Program-made: the position numbers and the translations under genes | The notes under the pieces: model-generated | The model's input: only the letters and a program-made list of their open reading frames with translations | Database searches by the model: none | What the model was told of the DNA's origin: nothing | Source: Nesterenkonia muleiensis | GTDB taxonomy: Bacteria > Actinomycetota > Actinomycetes > Actinomycetales > Micrococcaceae | Direction of reading: 5' to 3' | Length of the DNA stretch: 64,000 bases | Assembly: GCF_003600155.1 (NCBI RefSeq) | Contig: NZ_QWLD01000003.1 | Location: 186,001-250,000, forward strand | In this document: in pieces, positions 27,811-37,042 of the stretch | How the letters are laid out: every line of letters begins with the position of its first letter | How positions within the stretch are numbered: position 1 is the stretch's first letter

Positions 27811-28857
27811 CTAGCCCTCGTCCTCATCATCGGGTGCCTGCTCGTCCTCATCAGAATCCGAGTCAGCACCGTCCTCGAACTGGGCGGCGACCGTGTCCAA
27901 GTTCTCAGGAGTGATGACCGCCGGGCCGGTAAGCACGGCCTGGCCACCGCCAAGTATGTATCCCCCGGAGTCGTAGAGCCGGACCGCCTCGATACTGGAG
28001 TAACCCTGCAGCCAGGGCTGCTGGTCCGAGGCGAAAGCCATATCTCCGTCCCTAATGGCGTTATACACATCGCCGCTCACATCCGTGGTGGCAACTTGAG
28101 CATCGCTTCCAGCATCGGCAACCGAGTCGATTGCGGTCATGCCGAAAGGCGCGCCGAGGGCAACCACAAAGTCGATGTCGGAGTTTGTCTGCAGGCTTGA
28201 AGTGATCGTCGAGGCAACATTGGTCATGTCCTGACCATTGACATACACAACTTCGGACTGCCCGTCATAGGTATCGGCGAGACCCTCGCAGCGGGCTTCC
28301 AGTCCAACGTGGCCCTGCTCCTGGATCACGCAGATCGCGCGGTCCGATCCCTCTTCGTTGAGCTGCTCACCGACTGCCTGGCCGGCGATGTACTCATTCT
28401 GTCCAAAGTGCGCCAGGACTCCCATCTCAGCGTATTCATCTTCGCCAGCATTAATGCTGTACACAGGGATATCTGCGGCAAGCGCGTCCTGCACAGCACT
28501 TGACATAGCCTCTGGCGTAGCAAGAGTGACCACGATTCCGTCTACGTTCTGCTCGATTGCCTGGCTCACGAGCAGGGCCTGCCCCGAGGCCTCTGGGTCA
28601 CTCGAGTACAGCAGATCGATATTATTGCGCTCTGCCGAGGCCTCGGCACCACTGCGAACAATATCCCAGAAGGTGTCACCAGGAGCCTGGTGGGTAATGA
28701 GGGCGACGCGCAAATCGTCTTCCTCGACGCCACCATCGCCTGCGCCACCTCCAGCACCTGCCGGACCACCGCCACACGCAGCGAGCGTCAAAGCTGCTAC
28801 CGCGGCGATTCCTGCGAATCCAAATTTTGTCCAGCGCCGTTGATCTGACGTCGACAT
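27811..28857 (-). CDS. substrate-binding lipoprotein of the sugar/cyclitol ABC transporter
   Basis: The 348-residue protein has a lipoprotein signal with lipobox LAAC (Cys at about residue 28) and a Gly-rich linker. A periplasmic-binding-protein type I fold follows (LRVALITHQAPGDTFWDIV, DGIVVTLATPEAM). The C-terminus is highly acidic, with a D/E-rich tail after PENLDTVAAQFED. ATG 28857 is eight bases from GGGAG and is preferred to GTG 28866. It should capture a sugar or cyclitol outside the membrane. Inositol or a relative is likely from context. Confidence 0.92.
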   Translation of the reverse strand: MSTSDQRRWTKFGFAGIAAVAALTLAACGGGPAGAGGGAGDGGVEEDDLRVALITHQAPGDTFWDIVRSGAEASAERNNIDLLYSSDPEASGQALLVSQAIEQNVDGIVVTLATPEAMSSAVQDALAADIPVYSINAGEDEYAEMGVLAHFGQNEYIAGQAVGEQLNEEGSDRAICVIQEQGHVGLEARCEGLADTYDGQSEVVYVNGQDMTNVASTITSSLQTNSDIDFVVALGAPFGMTAIDSVADAGSDAQVATTDVSGDVYNAIRDGDMAFASDQQPWLQGYSSIEAVRLYDSGGYILGGGQAVLTGPAVITPENLDTVAAQFEDGADSDSDEDEQAPDDEDEG

Positions 28858-29111
28858 AGATTTCACTCCCTCATCTATTTGAACTTATGGCGTTCAAAGC
28901 GTTCGCCCTCAGTTTCGCGTTATCACAACATCGCTGCCTTTGGGGTAGGCCCAGTGATGCTTTGATAACACCCAGTGCTTGACGGCGGCTGATATGCGCT
29001 GATCGGCAACGCTACAGCCAGAACGCTGGCCAATGCTGCCGTCCAACGCCCGGTTCCACACTTCCGGTCAGCCGTCCTGACAACATGGTCTACATAATGT
29101 CCTGACAAACT
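28858..29111 (-). promoter_or_regulatory. long untranslated leader of the ABC operon with inverted repeats
   Basis: About 250 bases separate the operator-linked promoter from the binding-protein start. The stretch contains GTTATCA (28919-28925) and TGATAAC (28963-28969) as an inverted repeat, and TTGAAC/GTTCAA (28879-28897) close to the start codon. No gene is visible. The repeats could form RNA structure or extra regulator sites. Confidence 0.35.
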
Positions 29112-29123
29112 TGAACCGGTCCA
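29112..29123. promoter_or_regulatory. operator TGAACCGGTCCA (site B)
   Basis: The site differs by one base from the perfect palindrome. It abuts a minus-strand promoter with TTGACA (29154-29149), an 18-bp spacer and CACAAT (29130-29125), the same geometry as sites A and C. It controls the ABC importer operon. Confidence 0.75.
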
Positions 29124-29275
29124 AATTGTGACATGGCTCTCAGTCAATTGTCAATACATGACTTGCCGACACGGTTCACCAGCTTGAGATGTGGTTGACG
29201 GTCTGCCAGTCACTCATGAAAAACCGCATGTACAGCACTGTCACGCTCCATCCAGATCACGTGCTGGACTGGGCC

Positions 29276-30238
29276 TCAGCACTGGGCGGCAAAGGCGGGG
29301 GACCCTCCCTCGAGGGTGGCAGTGACTGCTTCGGCGGCCATGCGAAACGTGGCCACCATCGCCCCCTCCGACAAGCCCGTGGTATGCGGACTCAGCAGCA
29401 CGCGCGGATCGCCCGCCAACGGATGCCCCTGCACCGGCTCAGCCGCAAACACATCGAGGCCTACTCCGCCCAGCACACCCTCGTCGAGCGCGACGCGCAG
29501 GGTTTCAGCGTCGACCAGATCAGCACGAGCGCAGTTCACGAGCACCAACCCGGGCCGCGCGCTGCGCAGAAGCTCGATCGGCAGCAATTCCCCGCCACCG
29601 CCTGGCAGATGCAGCGTGATCGCGTCGGCCTCGCGCGCTGCGTCTGTCAGTGAGACATTCTCATGAGTCTCAGACTGCACATAGGGGTCATGCACTATCA
29701 CTCGCATCCCGAAGGCCTCACCGAATCCAGAAATGATGCGGCCGATGCGACCGTAGCCGAGCACCGCCAGCGTCTTGCCGTACAGATCTCCCGGTACCGG
29801 CACCGCCTCAAAGCCCCACCGGCCAGAGGCGACGAAGGCGTTCGACTCGCCAACCCGCTTCACCAGTGAGGCGATCATCCCAAATGCGCCCTCGGCGACC
29901 GCACGGCTGTTGCTTCCCGGTGTCACCGCTACGGCGATGCCGCCTTCCGCACACGCTTCGACATCGACGCGATCCACACCGACACCCGTGCGGGCAACGA
30001 CCCGCAGGTTCGGCATCCGCGCAAGCAGCGCTCGGCCCACGTCATATGCCGCACGCACAATCGCGCCGTCGGCCTGAGCAAGGTCATTCGCAGACGGCTC
30101 GACGACGAACACCACGTTCTCAGGCAGATGCGGCAGAACCAAAGCCGGATCGACTGGTCCCAGACCGACGACCACTGGGGCCCTTGCCGAAGATGTCCCA
30201 TCCCGATCGAGTCCTGCTAGCCTCTCACCCTGTGGCAT
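29276..30238 (-). CDS. D-isomer-specific 2-hydroxyacid dehydrogenase (phosphoglycerate dehydrogenase-like)
   Basis: The 320-residue enzyme has the NAD-binding motif LAVLGYGRIGRIISGFGEAF, the catalytic Arg in VNCARADLVD, Glu in DVFAAEPV and His in LSPHTTGLSEGA. It should interconvert a 2-keto acid and a D-2-hydroxy acid with NAD(H). It overlaps the aldolase stop upstream by 14 bp and ends the operon that starts at 34576. It may process a product of the aldolase. Confidence 0.92.
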   Translation of the reverse strand: MPQGERLAGLDRDGTSSARAPVVVGLGPVDPALVLPHLPENVVFVVEPSANDLAQADGAIVRAAYDVGRALLARMPNLRVVARTGVGVDRVDVEACAEGGIAVAVTPGSNSRAVAEGAFGMIASLVKRVGESNAFVASGRWGFEAVPVPGDLYGKTLAVLGYGRIGRIISGFGEAFGMRVIVHDPYVQSETHENVSLTDAAREADAITLHLPGGGGELLPIELLRSARPGLVLVNCARADLVDAETLRVALDEGVLGGVGLDVFAAEPVQGHPLAGDPRVLLSPHTTGLSEGAMVATFRMAAEAVTATLEGGSPAFAAQC

Positions 30239-31043
30239 GCTTCACCCCGAGTCCCTCGGGAATCGAGGCGCGAACAGTTGAGGCGAGCAGCGTCGCGTCA
30301 GAACCGAGCGCGAGAAACCCAAAGCCACGGGCACGATACCGATCGATCGTGGCGCGGTCGTTGGCTAGAATCCCGGCAACTTTGCCGTGCCGCCGGCACA
30401 CATCGACCACTCGGTCGAGTACCTCCTGAAACCCGGGGTCATCGAACTGGCGCGGCACTCCGAGCGCGTAGCTCAGGTCCTGCGGACCGACAAAGAGAAC
30501 GTCGGCTCCGGGGGTCGCAGTGATGGCCTCGAGATCATCGACTGCGCCCCGAGTTTCTATTTGCACGATGCCGATGGCCTGCTCATTCGACCGGTCTAAT
30601 GCCGCCGTGTCCAGGGTCCAACGGGCTGCACGGTTGTAGCTCGCGACCCCGCGTCCGCCTTCGGGCGGGTACAGCTGGTGACTGCGTGCCTCTGCCGCCT
30701 CGGCAGCACTGGATATGCGCGGAAACATCACGCCTGCGGCACCCGAATCAAGGGCACGGCCGATGCGAATCCGCTCCGGCTGCTCAACGCGCACCAGCGT
30801 GGCAGTCCCGTAAGCTCCAACGGCGGCGACAATGGCACCGACCTGATCCTCATCGCCGCCACCGTGCTCGAGGTCGACCAGCACCCAGTCAAGTCCTGCC
30901 GCAGCGCACACCTCGGCCGCGCTCACCGAACCGAGCCCCAGAAATGTGCCGATAGTTGTCTCACCCGCGAGAAAACGCTCACGAAGGGTGCGCCCGGCGA
31001 CCAGCGGCCCCCCTGCGTGGCGTGCTCCCCCTGCACAGCTCAT
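30225..31043 (-). CDS. HpcH/HpaI family aldolase
   Basis: The 272-residue protein resembles class II pyruvate-dependent aldolases: TLRERFLAGETTIGTFLGLG, DWVLVDLEHGGGDEDQ, GVMFPRISSAAEAE-like text, and ETRGAVDDLEAI with the metal-binding Glu. It should split a 2-keto-4-hydroxy acid into pyruvate (or a relative) and an aldehyde. ATG 31043 overlaps the stop of the IolD-like gene (ATGA). With the aldehyde dehydrogenase and hydroxyacid dehydrogenase of the same operon it suggests ring cleavage followed by retro-aldol cleavage. Confidence 0.9.
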   Translation of the reverse strand: MSCAGGARHAGGPLVAGRTLRERFLAGETTIGTFLGLGSVSAAEVCAAAGLDWVLVDLEHGGGDEDQVGAIVAAVGAYGTATLVRVEQPERIRIGRALDSGAAGVMFPRISSAAEAAEARSHQLYPPEGGRGVASYNRAARWTLDTAALDRSNEQAIGIVQIETRGAVDDLEAITATPGADVLFVGPQDLSYALGVPRQFDDPGFQEVLDRVVDVCRRHGKVAGILANDRATIDRYRARGFGFLALGSDATLLASTVRASIPEGLGVKHATG

Positions 31044-33034
31044 CCGTGCCACCGCTGCAGCGTAAGGCCCTCACTGTATTCGCCGAGCTTTTCGGAGGTG
31101 TCAACATGTTCCCAGACTTCAGCAGGTGAAACATCCCACCATGCTCCTGCAGAGGGCAAGTCGGCGTGCGGAATCGTGGGCACCACGATGACGACCGGGC
31201 CGCGCACATCGCGAGTCTCATCGAGCGCTGCGCGCACCTCTTGGCTGGTGGTTGCCTTCCGCACCTCAGCCCCAAGTCCTCCGGCGATCTGCGCGAGATC
31301 GATCTTCAGATAGTCGCCTTCCAGACGATTCTCCCGCGCAGCAGCCATTTCAGCCTTGTGGACAGCACCGACCAATGCCCCTGCAGCAGCTTCCGCGCCG
31401 GGGCCTTCGCGATAGCGGAACTCATTGCCGAAGTGCTCTCCTGTGCGCCACATCTGCAGTCGGCGGATCACCTGGTAGCCGTGATTCTCGGAGATGACAA
31501 GGGTGAACGGGATGCTTTCCTGGGCCGCGGTAACGATTTCGGTGGGCATCATGATGAAGGTGCCATCGCCGATGAACGCAGTCACCCGGTGCGCGGGATC
31601 GGGATCGGCAACCCGCACGCCCATCGCCGCGGGCAGCTCGTAACCCATGCAGGAGAAGCCGAACTCAAGATGCGCCGTACGCCCCTGAGTCGCGTCCCAC
31701 ACCTTTTGCAGGTCACCAGGAGGCCCACCAGCGGCTGCCACGATCGTGTCACCCGCCTGGGCGTGCTCGTGCAGCAGCCCGATGAGCTGTCCCTGAGTCA
31801 GCACGGCATCGGTGTCAGGCAGCTCCGAGTGCTCCTCCTTCGGGAATCGCGTATCAGGGTCCAGCGCAGCAGCACGAGCGGGAAGCCACTCAGCCCGAGC
31901 TGCTTCGACCCTTTCGCCCCAGACTGCCGGCACACGGTAATTCTCCAGCTCCGCGGTGAGCCCCTCGAGTGCGAGTCGGGCATCGGCGATGGCTGCAGTG
32001 GCACCCTGTTTCACGGCGTCGTGCTCGACGATGTTGATGGATGCGAAGCGCACTGCGGGGTTTGCGAACAGCGACTGCGATCCGGTGGCGAAGTCGGTGA
32101 GCCTGGTGCCGATATGCACGATGAGGTCGGCTTCGGCGGCCAGCGCGTTCGTGGTCGGCGATCCCTCAAGGCCGATGCCGAAGGCTCCCCACGGCCCGTC
32201 TTCGGTAAGCGCGCCTTTGCCGCCAAAGGTCTCAGTGATGGGCAGCCGAGTCTGCTTGCCGAGATCGGTCAGTGTCTGCTGCGCTTCGGAGTAGATGACA
32301 CCTCCACCTGCAATGACCAAAGGTTTCTCGGCCTGTTTGATCAGCGAAGCGACCTGGGCGACTTCATTGGTGTCCGGCACACGACGGCGGATCACCCACT
32401 CACACTCCTCAAAGAACTCCACGGGGAAGTCGCAGGCGTGCGACTGAACGTCTTGTGGCAATGCCACCACGGCAGCTCCGGTTTCCTCGGGGTTGGCGAG
32501 CAAGCGGAACGCCTGCGGCAGCGCGGTGAGCAGCTGCTCTGGGCGGGCAATGCGGTCGAAGAAACGCGAAACGGGGCGGAATGCATCATTCGCAGTCACA
32601 TCTGGGGTACCCGGCAGATCGAGCTGCTGAAGCACCGGGCCCTGGCGTCGAGTGGCGTAGGTATCCCCGGGGAAAAGTAGCAGCGGAATGCGGTTGACCG
32701 TCGCCAGCGCTGCAGCGGTCACAAGATTTGTCGCGCCAGGACCGATCGAGGCGGTGACAGCGAGTGTCTGGCGCCGCTTGGTTGCCTTCGCGAAGCCGGT
32801 GGCCATGTGGCCCAGTGCCTGCTCGTTGCGCCCTTGCACGAATGGCAGGCGGTCTGCGTGTTCAGCCAACGCCTGTGCGAAACCGGCGACGTTGCCGTGG
32901 CCGAAAATGCCGAGCGCTGCGGGCACGAAACGTCGGGCCTGGCCATCAGCGACCGAATACTGGGCCGAGACGTAGCGCACAATGGCTTGTGCGGCGGTGA
33001 GGCGTACTGTCTGCCCCGAGATTCCCTGAACCAT
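31040..33034 (-). CDS. IolD-like thiamine-diphosphate ring hydrolase (second copy)
   Basis: The 664-residue protein is a paralogue of IolD (3D-(3,5/4)-trihydroxycyclohexane-1,2-dione hydrolase). Shared segments include GIFGHGNVAG, GRNEQALGH with the ThDP-activating Glu, and DAFRPVSRFFDR. The ThDP-binding GDGTFIMMPTEIVTAA runs to SENHGYQ. It should open a cyclic 1,2-dione. It sits with an aldehyde dehydrogenase and an HpcH/HpaI aldolase, not with iolB and iolC, so its substrate or product fate probably differs from the canonical enzyme at 45928-47853. Confidence 0.88.
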   Translation of the reverse strand: MVQGISGQTVRLTAAQAIVRYVSAQYSVADGQARRFVPAALGIFGHGNVAGFAQALAEHADRLPFVQGRNEQALGHMATGFAKATKRRQTLAVTASIGPGATNLVTAAALATVNRIPLLLFPGDTYATRRQGPVLQQLDLPGTPDVTANDAFRPVSRFFDRIARPEQLLTALPQAFRLLANPEETGAAVVALPQDVQSHACDFPVEFFEECEWVIRRRVPDTNEVAQVASLIKQAEKPLVIAGGGVIYSEAQQTLTDLGKQTRLPITETFGGKGALTEDGPWGAFGIGLEGSPTTNALAAEADLIVHIGTRLTDFATGSQSLFANPAVRFASINIVEHDAVKQGATAAIADARLALEGLTAELENYRVPAVWGERVEAARAEWLPARAAALDPDTRFPKEEHSELPDTDAVLTQGQLIGLLHEHAQAGDTIVAAAGGPPGDLQKVWDATQGRTAHLEFGFSCMGYELPAAMGVRVADPDPAHRVTAFIGDGTFIMMPTEIVTAAQESIPFTLVISENHGYQVIRRLQMWRTGEHFGNEFRYREGPGAEAAAGALVGAVHKAEMAAARENRLEGDYLKIDLAQIAGGLGAEVRKATTSQEVRAALDETRDVRGPVVIVVPTIPHADLPSAGAWWDVSPAEVWEHVDTSEKLGEYSEGLTLQRWHG

Positions 33035-33112
33035 GATGAATAGCTCCCTTGTTGCTGTTTGCCTGAAGATTGTTCAGCTGTGCGGGTCAACCAGGTCTGC
33101 GAGCCGTCAGCC

Positions 33113-34576
33113 CTACCCGTGCATGATGACGGTCTTTACCTCCGTCATTTCCTCAACCGCCGAGCGCACGCCCTCCTTGCCGTAGCCGCTGGCCTTGAGA
33201 CCCCCGTACGGCATGAGGTCGGCACGCCAGAAAGGAGTCCACCCGAGGTGGATGCTGCCGGCGTCGATCTCGCGCATAGCACACAACCCCTCGCTGAGGG
33301 TGCCCCCGAAAACTCCCGCTGCCAGCCCATAAGCAGTGCCGTTGGCAGCGTCAATCCCGGCGTCGAAGTCATCAACGGTGGTGACTGCGACGGCGGGACC
33401 GAACAGCTCATCCTGCGCGAGCTTCTGGCGGGTGTCGACACCGGTCACCACGGCTGGTGAGACGAAAGTCGCGTCACGCTCGCCACCTGTGAGCAGACGC
33501 GCTCCCTCTGAGACGGCCTGCTCAATGCTCTTCTCGACACGAGTCGCCTCCTTCTCGGTGATCAGCGGGCCGAGTGTCGTGCCCTCAGCAGACGGGTCAC
33601 CCATGCGGATCTCTGCGACCTTAGGCAGCAACGCGTCCAGGAAGTCAGTCTCAATGCCTCGGTGCACGATCACCCGCTGCACCGAGATGCAGACCTGCCC
33701 TGCATTGACGTAGCCGCCAGCAGCCACTGCAGCAGATGCCTTTTCGATGTCGGCACCGGGAAGGATGAGCGTGGGTGAGGAAGCACCAAGCTCGAGCGAC
33801 AGCTTCTTCACGCCCGCGATAGAGGCGATCCGCTCCCCCACTCCGGTCGAGCCGGTAAACGAAATCTTGCGCACCCGCGGATCGGTGACCAGCGCGTCGC
33901 CGAGCAGTCCACCTGGTCCGGTGAGCACTGAGAGCACGCCTTCCGGAACGCCGGCATCGATGAACGCTTCTGCAAGAGCCAGCGCTGTAAGCGGCGTGGT
34001 GGTGGCGGGCTTGAGAATGACCGCGTTGCCCGATGCCAGAGCCGGAGCCACCTTGTGCAGCACCAGTAGAGCAGGGTAGTTGAATGGAGTGATGGCGGCG
34101 ACGATACCCACAGGCTGGCGCAGCGTGAACCCGGCCTTGTCCTGTCCGGTACCCGGGTTCGCGTCGAGCGGGAGACTATCCCCGTAGAGCTGGGTGCCCT
34201 CGTAGGCAGAGAGGCGAATGATTGCCCCCGAACGACGAGCCTCTCCGTAGGCCTCTCCAAGCGGCTTGCCGTTCTCGGCCGAGATGATCGCAGCGATGTG
34301 GTCTGCGCGCTGCTCGGCAATATCAGCAGCGCGGTTCAGGATCACTGCGCGCTCATGGGCAGGTGTGCGTCGCCAGATAGCAGCACCGGCTTCTGCGGCA
34401 TCGACTGCGACCATCACATCGAGGGTCGAGGCGACCGCGACTTCGCCGACGGTGCGGCCGTCGAAAGGCGATCGCACCTCTGTGCGCTTACCGTCCGCAG
34501 CCTCCCGCCATTCGCACCCAATGACCAGGCCAAAGCTCACTCTGTCGCTGCTGACGGAGGTGCTTTCTACGCTCAT
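33113..34576 (-). CDS. NAD(P)-dependent aldehyde dehydrogenase
   Basis: The 487-residue ALDH has ITPFNYPALLVLHKVAPAL, the cofactor region FTGSTGVGERI, the general-base Glu in LELGASSPT, and the nucleophilic Cys in NAGQVCISVQR. It lacks the GERCMA signature of methylmalonate-semialdehyde dehydrogenase, which is encoded at 48890. It is more like glycolaldehyde/lactaldehyde-type enzymes and may oxidise the aldehyde released by the downstream aldolase. ATG 34576 follows AAGGG. It is the first gene of the operon behind operator site C. Confidence 0.92.
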   Translation of the reverse strand: MSVESTSVSSDRVSFGLVIGCEWREAADGKRTEVRSPFDGRTVGEVAVASTLDVMVAVDAAEAGAAIWRRTPAHERAVILNRAADIAEQRADHIAAIISAENGKPLGEAYGEARRSGAIIRLSAYEGTQLYGDSLPLDANPGTGQDKAGFTLRQPVGIVAAITPFNYPALLVLHKVAPALASGNAVILKPATTTPLTALALAEAFIDAGVPEGVLSVLTGPGGLLGDALVTDPRVRKISFTGSTGVGERIASIAGVKKLSLELGASSPTLILPGADIEKASAAVAAGGYVNAGQVCISVQRVIVHRGIETDFLDALLPKVAEIRMGDPSAEGTTLGPLITEKEATRVEKSIEQAVSEGARLLTGGERDATFVSPAVVTGVDTRQKLAQDELFGPAVAVTTVDDFDAGIDAANGTAYGLAAGVFGGTLSEGLCAMREIDAGSIHLGWTPFWRADLMPYGGLKASGYGKEGVRSAVEEMTEVKTVIMHG

Positions 34577-34608
34577 CGCTGCCCTTTCATCCTGCATCAC
34601 CATTGATT

Positions 34609-34622
34609 TTGGACCGGTCCAA
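34609..34622. promoter_or_regulatory. operator TTGGACCGGTCCAA (site C) with promoter
   Basis: This is the full 14-bp perfect palindrome. The minus-strand promoter reads TTGACG (34652-34647), an 18-bp spacer and TAGAAT (34628-34623), directly followed by the operator. It controls the aldehyde dehydrogenase/IolD-like/aldolase/dehydrogenase operon and lies right after the lacI gene at 34665. Confidence 0.82.
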
Positions 34623-34664
34623 ATTCTAGACACATGGCGAGTTTCGCGTCAAGATCGTCACAAT

Positions 34665-35720
34665 TTACTGGGACGAGCCTCGCACCACAAGGCGCGGTGG
34701 TATCAGCACCTCGCGAGGTGCTGTATGAACAGGGCCGACCGCAGATTCTTCCGCGCCTGCACGCTCCATGGCAGCAAGCAGCTCATCGGCTGACTCGCGA
34801 CCGATACGGCGGTTCATCGGGTCCACTGTTGTCAGTGAGATACGAGGAATCGCCGCCAGGGTCGAGTCATCGTATCCCGTGACTTTGCAATCCTGCGGTA
34901 CGGAAATTCCGGCTGCCTCAAGGGCGCTGATGACACCTATGGCAACGAGGTCGTTGACCGCAACGACAGCTTCAGGGGATTCTCCCTCGGAAAGGCTTCG
35001 TTCGATTGCTCGCCGGGCATCCTGCTCCGTCAGCCCAGTCCGTTCTACTTTTCCTGAGGCTTCGAGACCACGCCGACGCAGCGCCGCATGGAAGGCGCGC
35101 TCGCGGGTCGCCGAGACCGTCCCACCGCTGCCACCGACGAAGACGATATGACGCATCCCTTGGTCGACCAGATGATCGACCACAAGCGAAATTCCTGCCT
35201 CATCATCTGTGCGCACTGTGGCAATGGTGTCATCGGTGGCATCGATCGCACTGGCAACGACGGTCGGCATGGCTGCTGTGAACTCAGCGAGCTCAGCGAA
35301 TTGGGGAACAGTCCCCACAGTGATGAGCCCGGCTGGGCGGAGGTCGCGCAGCATGGCGAGGTTGTCCTGGTCGAGCAGGGACTCGCCTTTGTCGCGGTCG
35401 TTGTCGACCTGGGCAGTGACGATCATCGTGGGCTTGCCTGCATCGCTGAGCCGGGCCTTCACCGCGCCCACAATCTCTGCGAAGATCGGGTTCGACAGGT
35501 TCGAGACGAGGATTGCGACGATATTTCGCCGACCTGCAGACAGCGACTGCGCGACGAGATTGGGCCGATAACCAAGCGTCTCCGCAGCCTTGAGGACTCG
35601 ATCACGGCGCTCATAGCTCACGTTGCTGCTGCCTTTGAAGACGAGCGAGACCAAGGACTTCGAGACTCCTGCCTCACGAGCGACATCCCGGATCGTGGGA
35701 GCACGCGACTGATCCTCCAT
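34665..35720 (-). CDS. LacI-family transcriptional regulator
   Basis: The 351-residue protein has the LacI HTH (TIRDVAREAGVSKSLVSLVF), the hinge region RPNLVAQSLSAGRR, and a sugar-binding domain with VVAVNDLVAIGV and VTGYDDSTLA. It is a candidate repressor of the TTGGACCGGTCCAA sites, one of which lies 43 bp past its stop. ATG 35720 and GTG 35726 are both possible starts. The gene follows a small membrane protein and iolG in one run. Confidence 0.93.
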   Translation of the reverse strand: MEDQSRAPTIRDVAREAGVSKSLVSLVFKGSSNVSYERRDRVLKAAETLGYRPNLVAQSLSAGRRNIVAILVSNLSNPIFAEIVGAVKARLSDAGKPTMIVTAQVDNDRDKGESLLDQDNLAMLRDLRPAGLITVGTVPQFAELAEFTAAMPTVVASAIDATDDTIATVRTDDEAGISLVVDHLVDQGMRHIVFVGGSGGTVSATRERAFHAALRRRGLEASGKVERTGLTEQDARRAIERSLSEGESPEAVVAVNDLVAIGVISALEAAGISVPQDCKVTGYDDSTLAAIPRISLTTVDPMNRRIGRESADELLAAMERAGAEESAVGPVHTAPREVLIPPRLVVRGSSQ

Positions 35721-35725
35721 GGTCA

Positions 35726-35923
35726 CTACACCCCCTCGAACTGCTGAGCACGGATACTCATGACAACTGATTTACCCGATGACTCCGGAAAGAACCGGAA
35801 GACTCCCTGATCGCTGACATCAATGTACCCCTGAGTCAGCAGCCAGAGCAGGCCGAATGCGCCGACCACCACGATCACGATAATGACCGCTCGGTAGATA
35901 TTGCGCTCGCCTCCACCAGACAT
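35726..35923 (-). CDS. 65-residue single-span membrane protein
   Basis: The protein has a short Gly-rich start, then one strongly hydrophobic helix at about residues 11-30 and a polar domain of about 35 residues, ending EGV. GGAGGAGG-like sequence precedes ATG 35923, so it is well expressed in principle. It lies between iolG and lacI and touches the lacI start. I recognise no family. A role tied to the inositol regulon is only suggested by position. Confidence 0.65.
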   Translation of the reverse strand: MSGGGERNIYRAVIIVIVVVGAFGLLWLLTQGYIDVSDQGVFRFFPESSGKSVVMSIRAQQFEGV

Positions 35924-35963
35924 GAAACGCCTCCTCCATCACCTGGCCAATCCCCGATCCGTC

Positions 35964-36971
35964 CTACTCCTCCACCGAGACCTCGATACCCTCAGTCGCT
36001 GAGCACTGCGCGGCGTCGGCAAGGATCAGGGCCGCGCGACCATCCTCGAAGGTGGGGCTCACCGACGTATCGCCCCGCACGACCTTGACGAACTCGGCAA
36101 GTTCCTCGGCATATGCCTGCATGTACCTCTCAACGAAGAATTCGCCGAAAGCGGGCTTCGCATCCACCGCTGCAGCTGTCGAGCAACTCACCAGGCTGGT
36201 CGGGGCATTCGCCACCTGCAGCATGCCTCCTGCACCGAAAGCCTCGAGGCGCTGGTCGTATCCGATCGCACTGTGGCGAGAGTTGATAACTGTGGCCACC
36301 GCCCCCGAGGCGGCACGCAGTGTGGTCACCGCAGTATCGAAATCTCCATGGCGCTGCGCTCCTGCGTCAAAAGCCCGGGTCCCGATAGCGTTGACTGAGA
36401 CGATGTCTTCAAGGAAGAAACGCACCATGTCGAAGTCATGGATGGTCATATCGCGGAAGATGCCGCCGGAAACCGCAATGTACTCTGCTGGCGGAGGAGC
36501 AGGATCGCGGCTGATAATGATGAGCTGCTCAAGATCACCGATCTCGCCGGCTGCGATGCGCGCTCGAGTAGCTGCGAAGTCGCGGTCAAAGCGGCGGTTG
36601 AATCCGAGCGTGACGGGCACCCCGCTCGATTGCACCAGCGGGCGCAACGCATCGACGCGAGCAATGTCAAGATCGATGGGTTTTTCGCAGAGGGTCGGCA
36701 GCCCTGCCCGGACAGATGCCTCGATGAGATCAACGTGCGTGGGTGTTGGTGAGGCAATGAGTACCGCATCGATTTCGCCCGAAGCGATGAGCTCTTCGGG
36801 CGACTCGGTAGCAGTGCCGCCGAACCGCTCAGTCACACTGCGTGCACCTTCGATGAAAGGGTCAGCAACCCAGGACAGCCGCGTCTCGGGACTCGCCGCA
36901 ATGCTCGCGGCGTGCACCTGGCCGATACGCCCAGTGCCGATGAGTCCGATCCGAACCGGGGTCTGCGTCAT
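35964..36971 (-). CDS. iolG: inositol 2-dehydrogenase (IolG type)
   Basis: The 335-residue enzyme is a close match to IolG. It has IGLIGTGRIGQVHAASIA, LCEKPIDLD with catalytic Lys, GFNRRFDRDFAA, and TIHDFDMVRFFL carrying the Asp/His pair. It oxidises myo-inositol to 2-keto-myo-inositol (scyllo-inosose) with NAD+. ATG 36971 follows AAAGGAGCAGC. It lies downstream of operator site D. Several other Idh-family genes are present, but this one has the clearest IolG features. Confidence 0.92.
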   Translation of the reverse strand: MTQTPVRIGLIGTGRIGQVHAASIAASPETRLSWVADPFIEGARSVTERFGGTATESPEELIASGEIDAVLIASPTPTHVDLIEASVRAGLPTLCEKPIDLDIARVDALRPLVQSSGVPVTLGFNRRFDRDFAATRARIAAGEIGDLEQLIIISRDPAPPPAEYIAVSGGIFRDMTIHDFDMVRFFLEDIVSVNAIGTRAFDAGAQRHGDFDTAVTTLRAASGAVATVINSRHSAIGYDQRLEAFGAGGMLQVANAPTSLVSCSTAAAVDAKPAFGEFFVERYMQAYAEELAEFVKVVRGDTSVSPTFEDGRAALILADAAQCSATEGIEVSVEE

Positions 36972-37042
36972 TGCTGCTCCTTTGCGTGCAGGGGTGGGAC
37001 GACCGCGCCCACGCACTCCCTCATGTCATATCAGTCGAAAAG

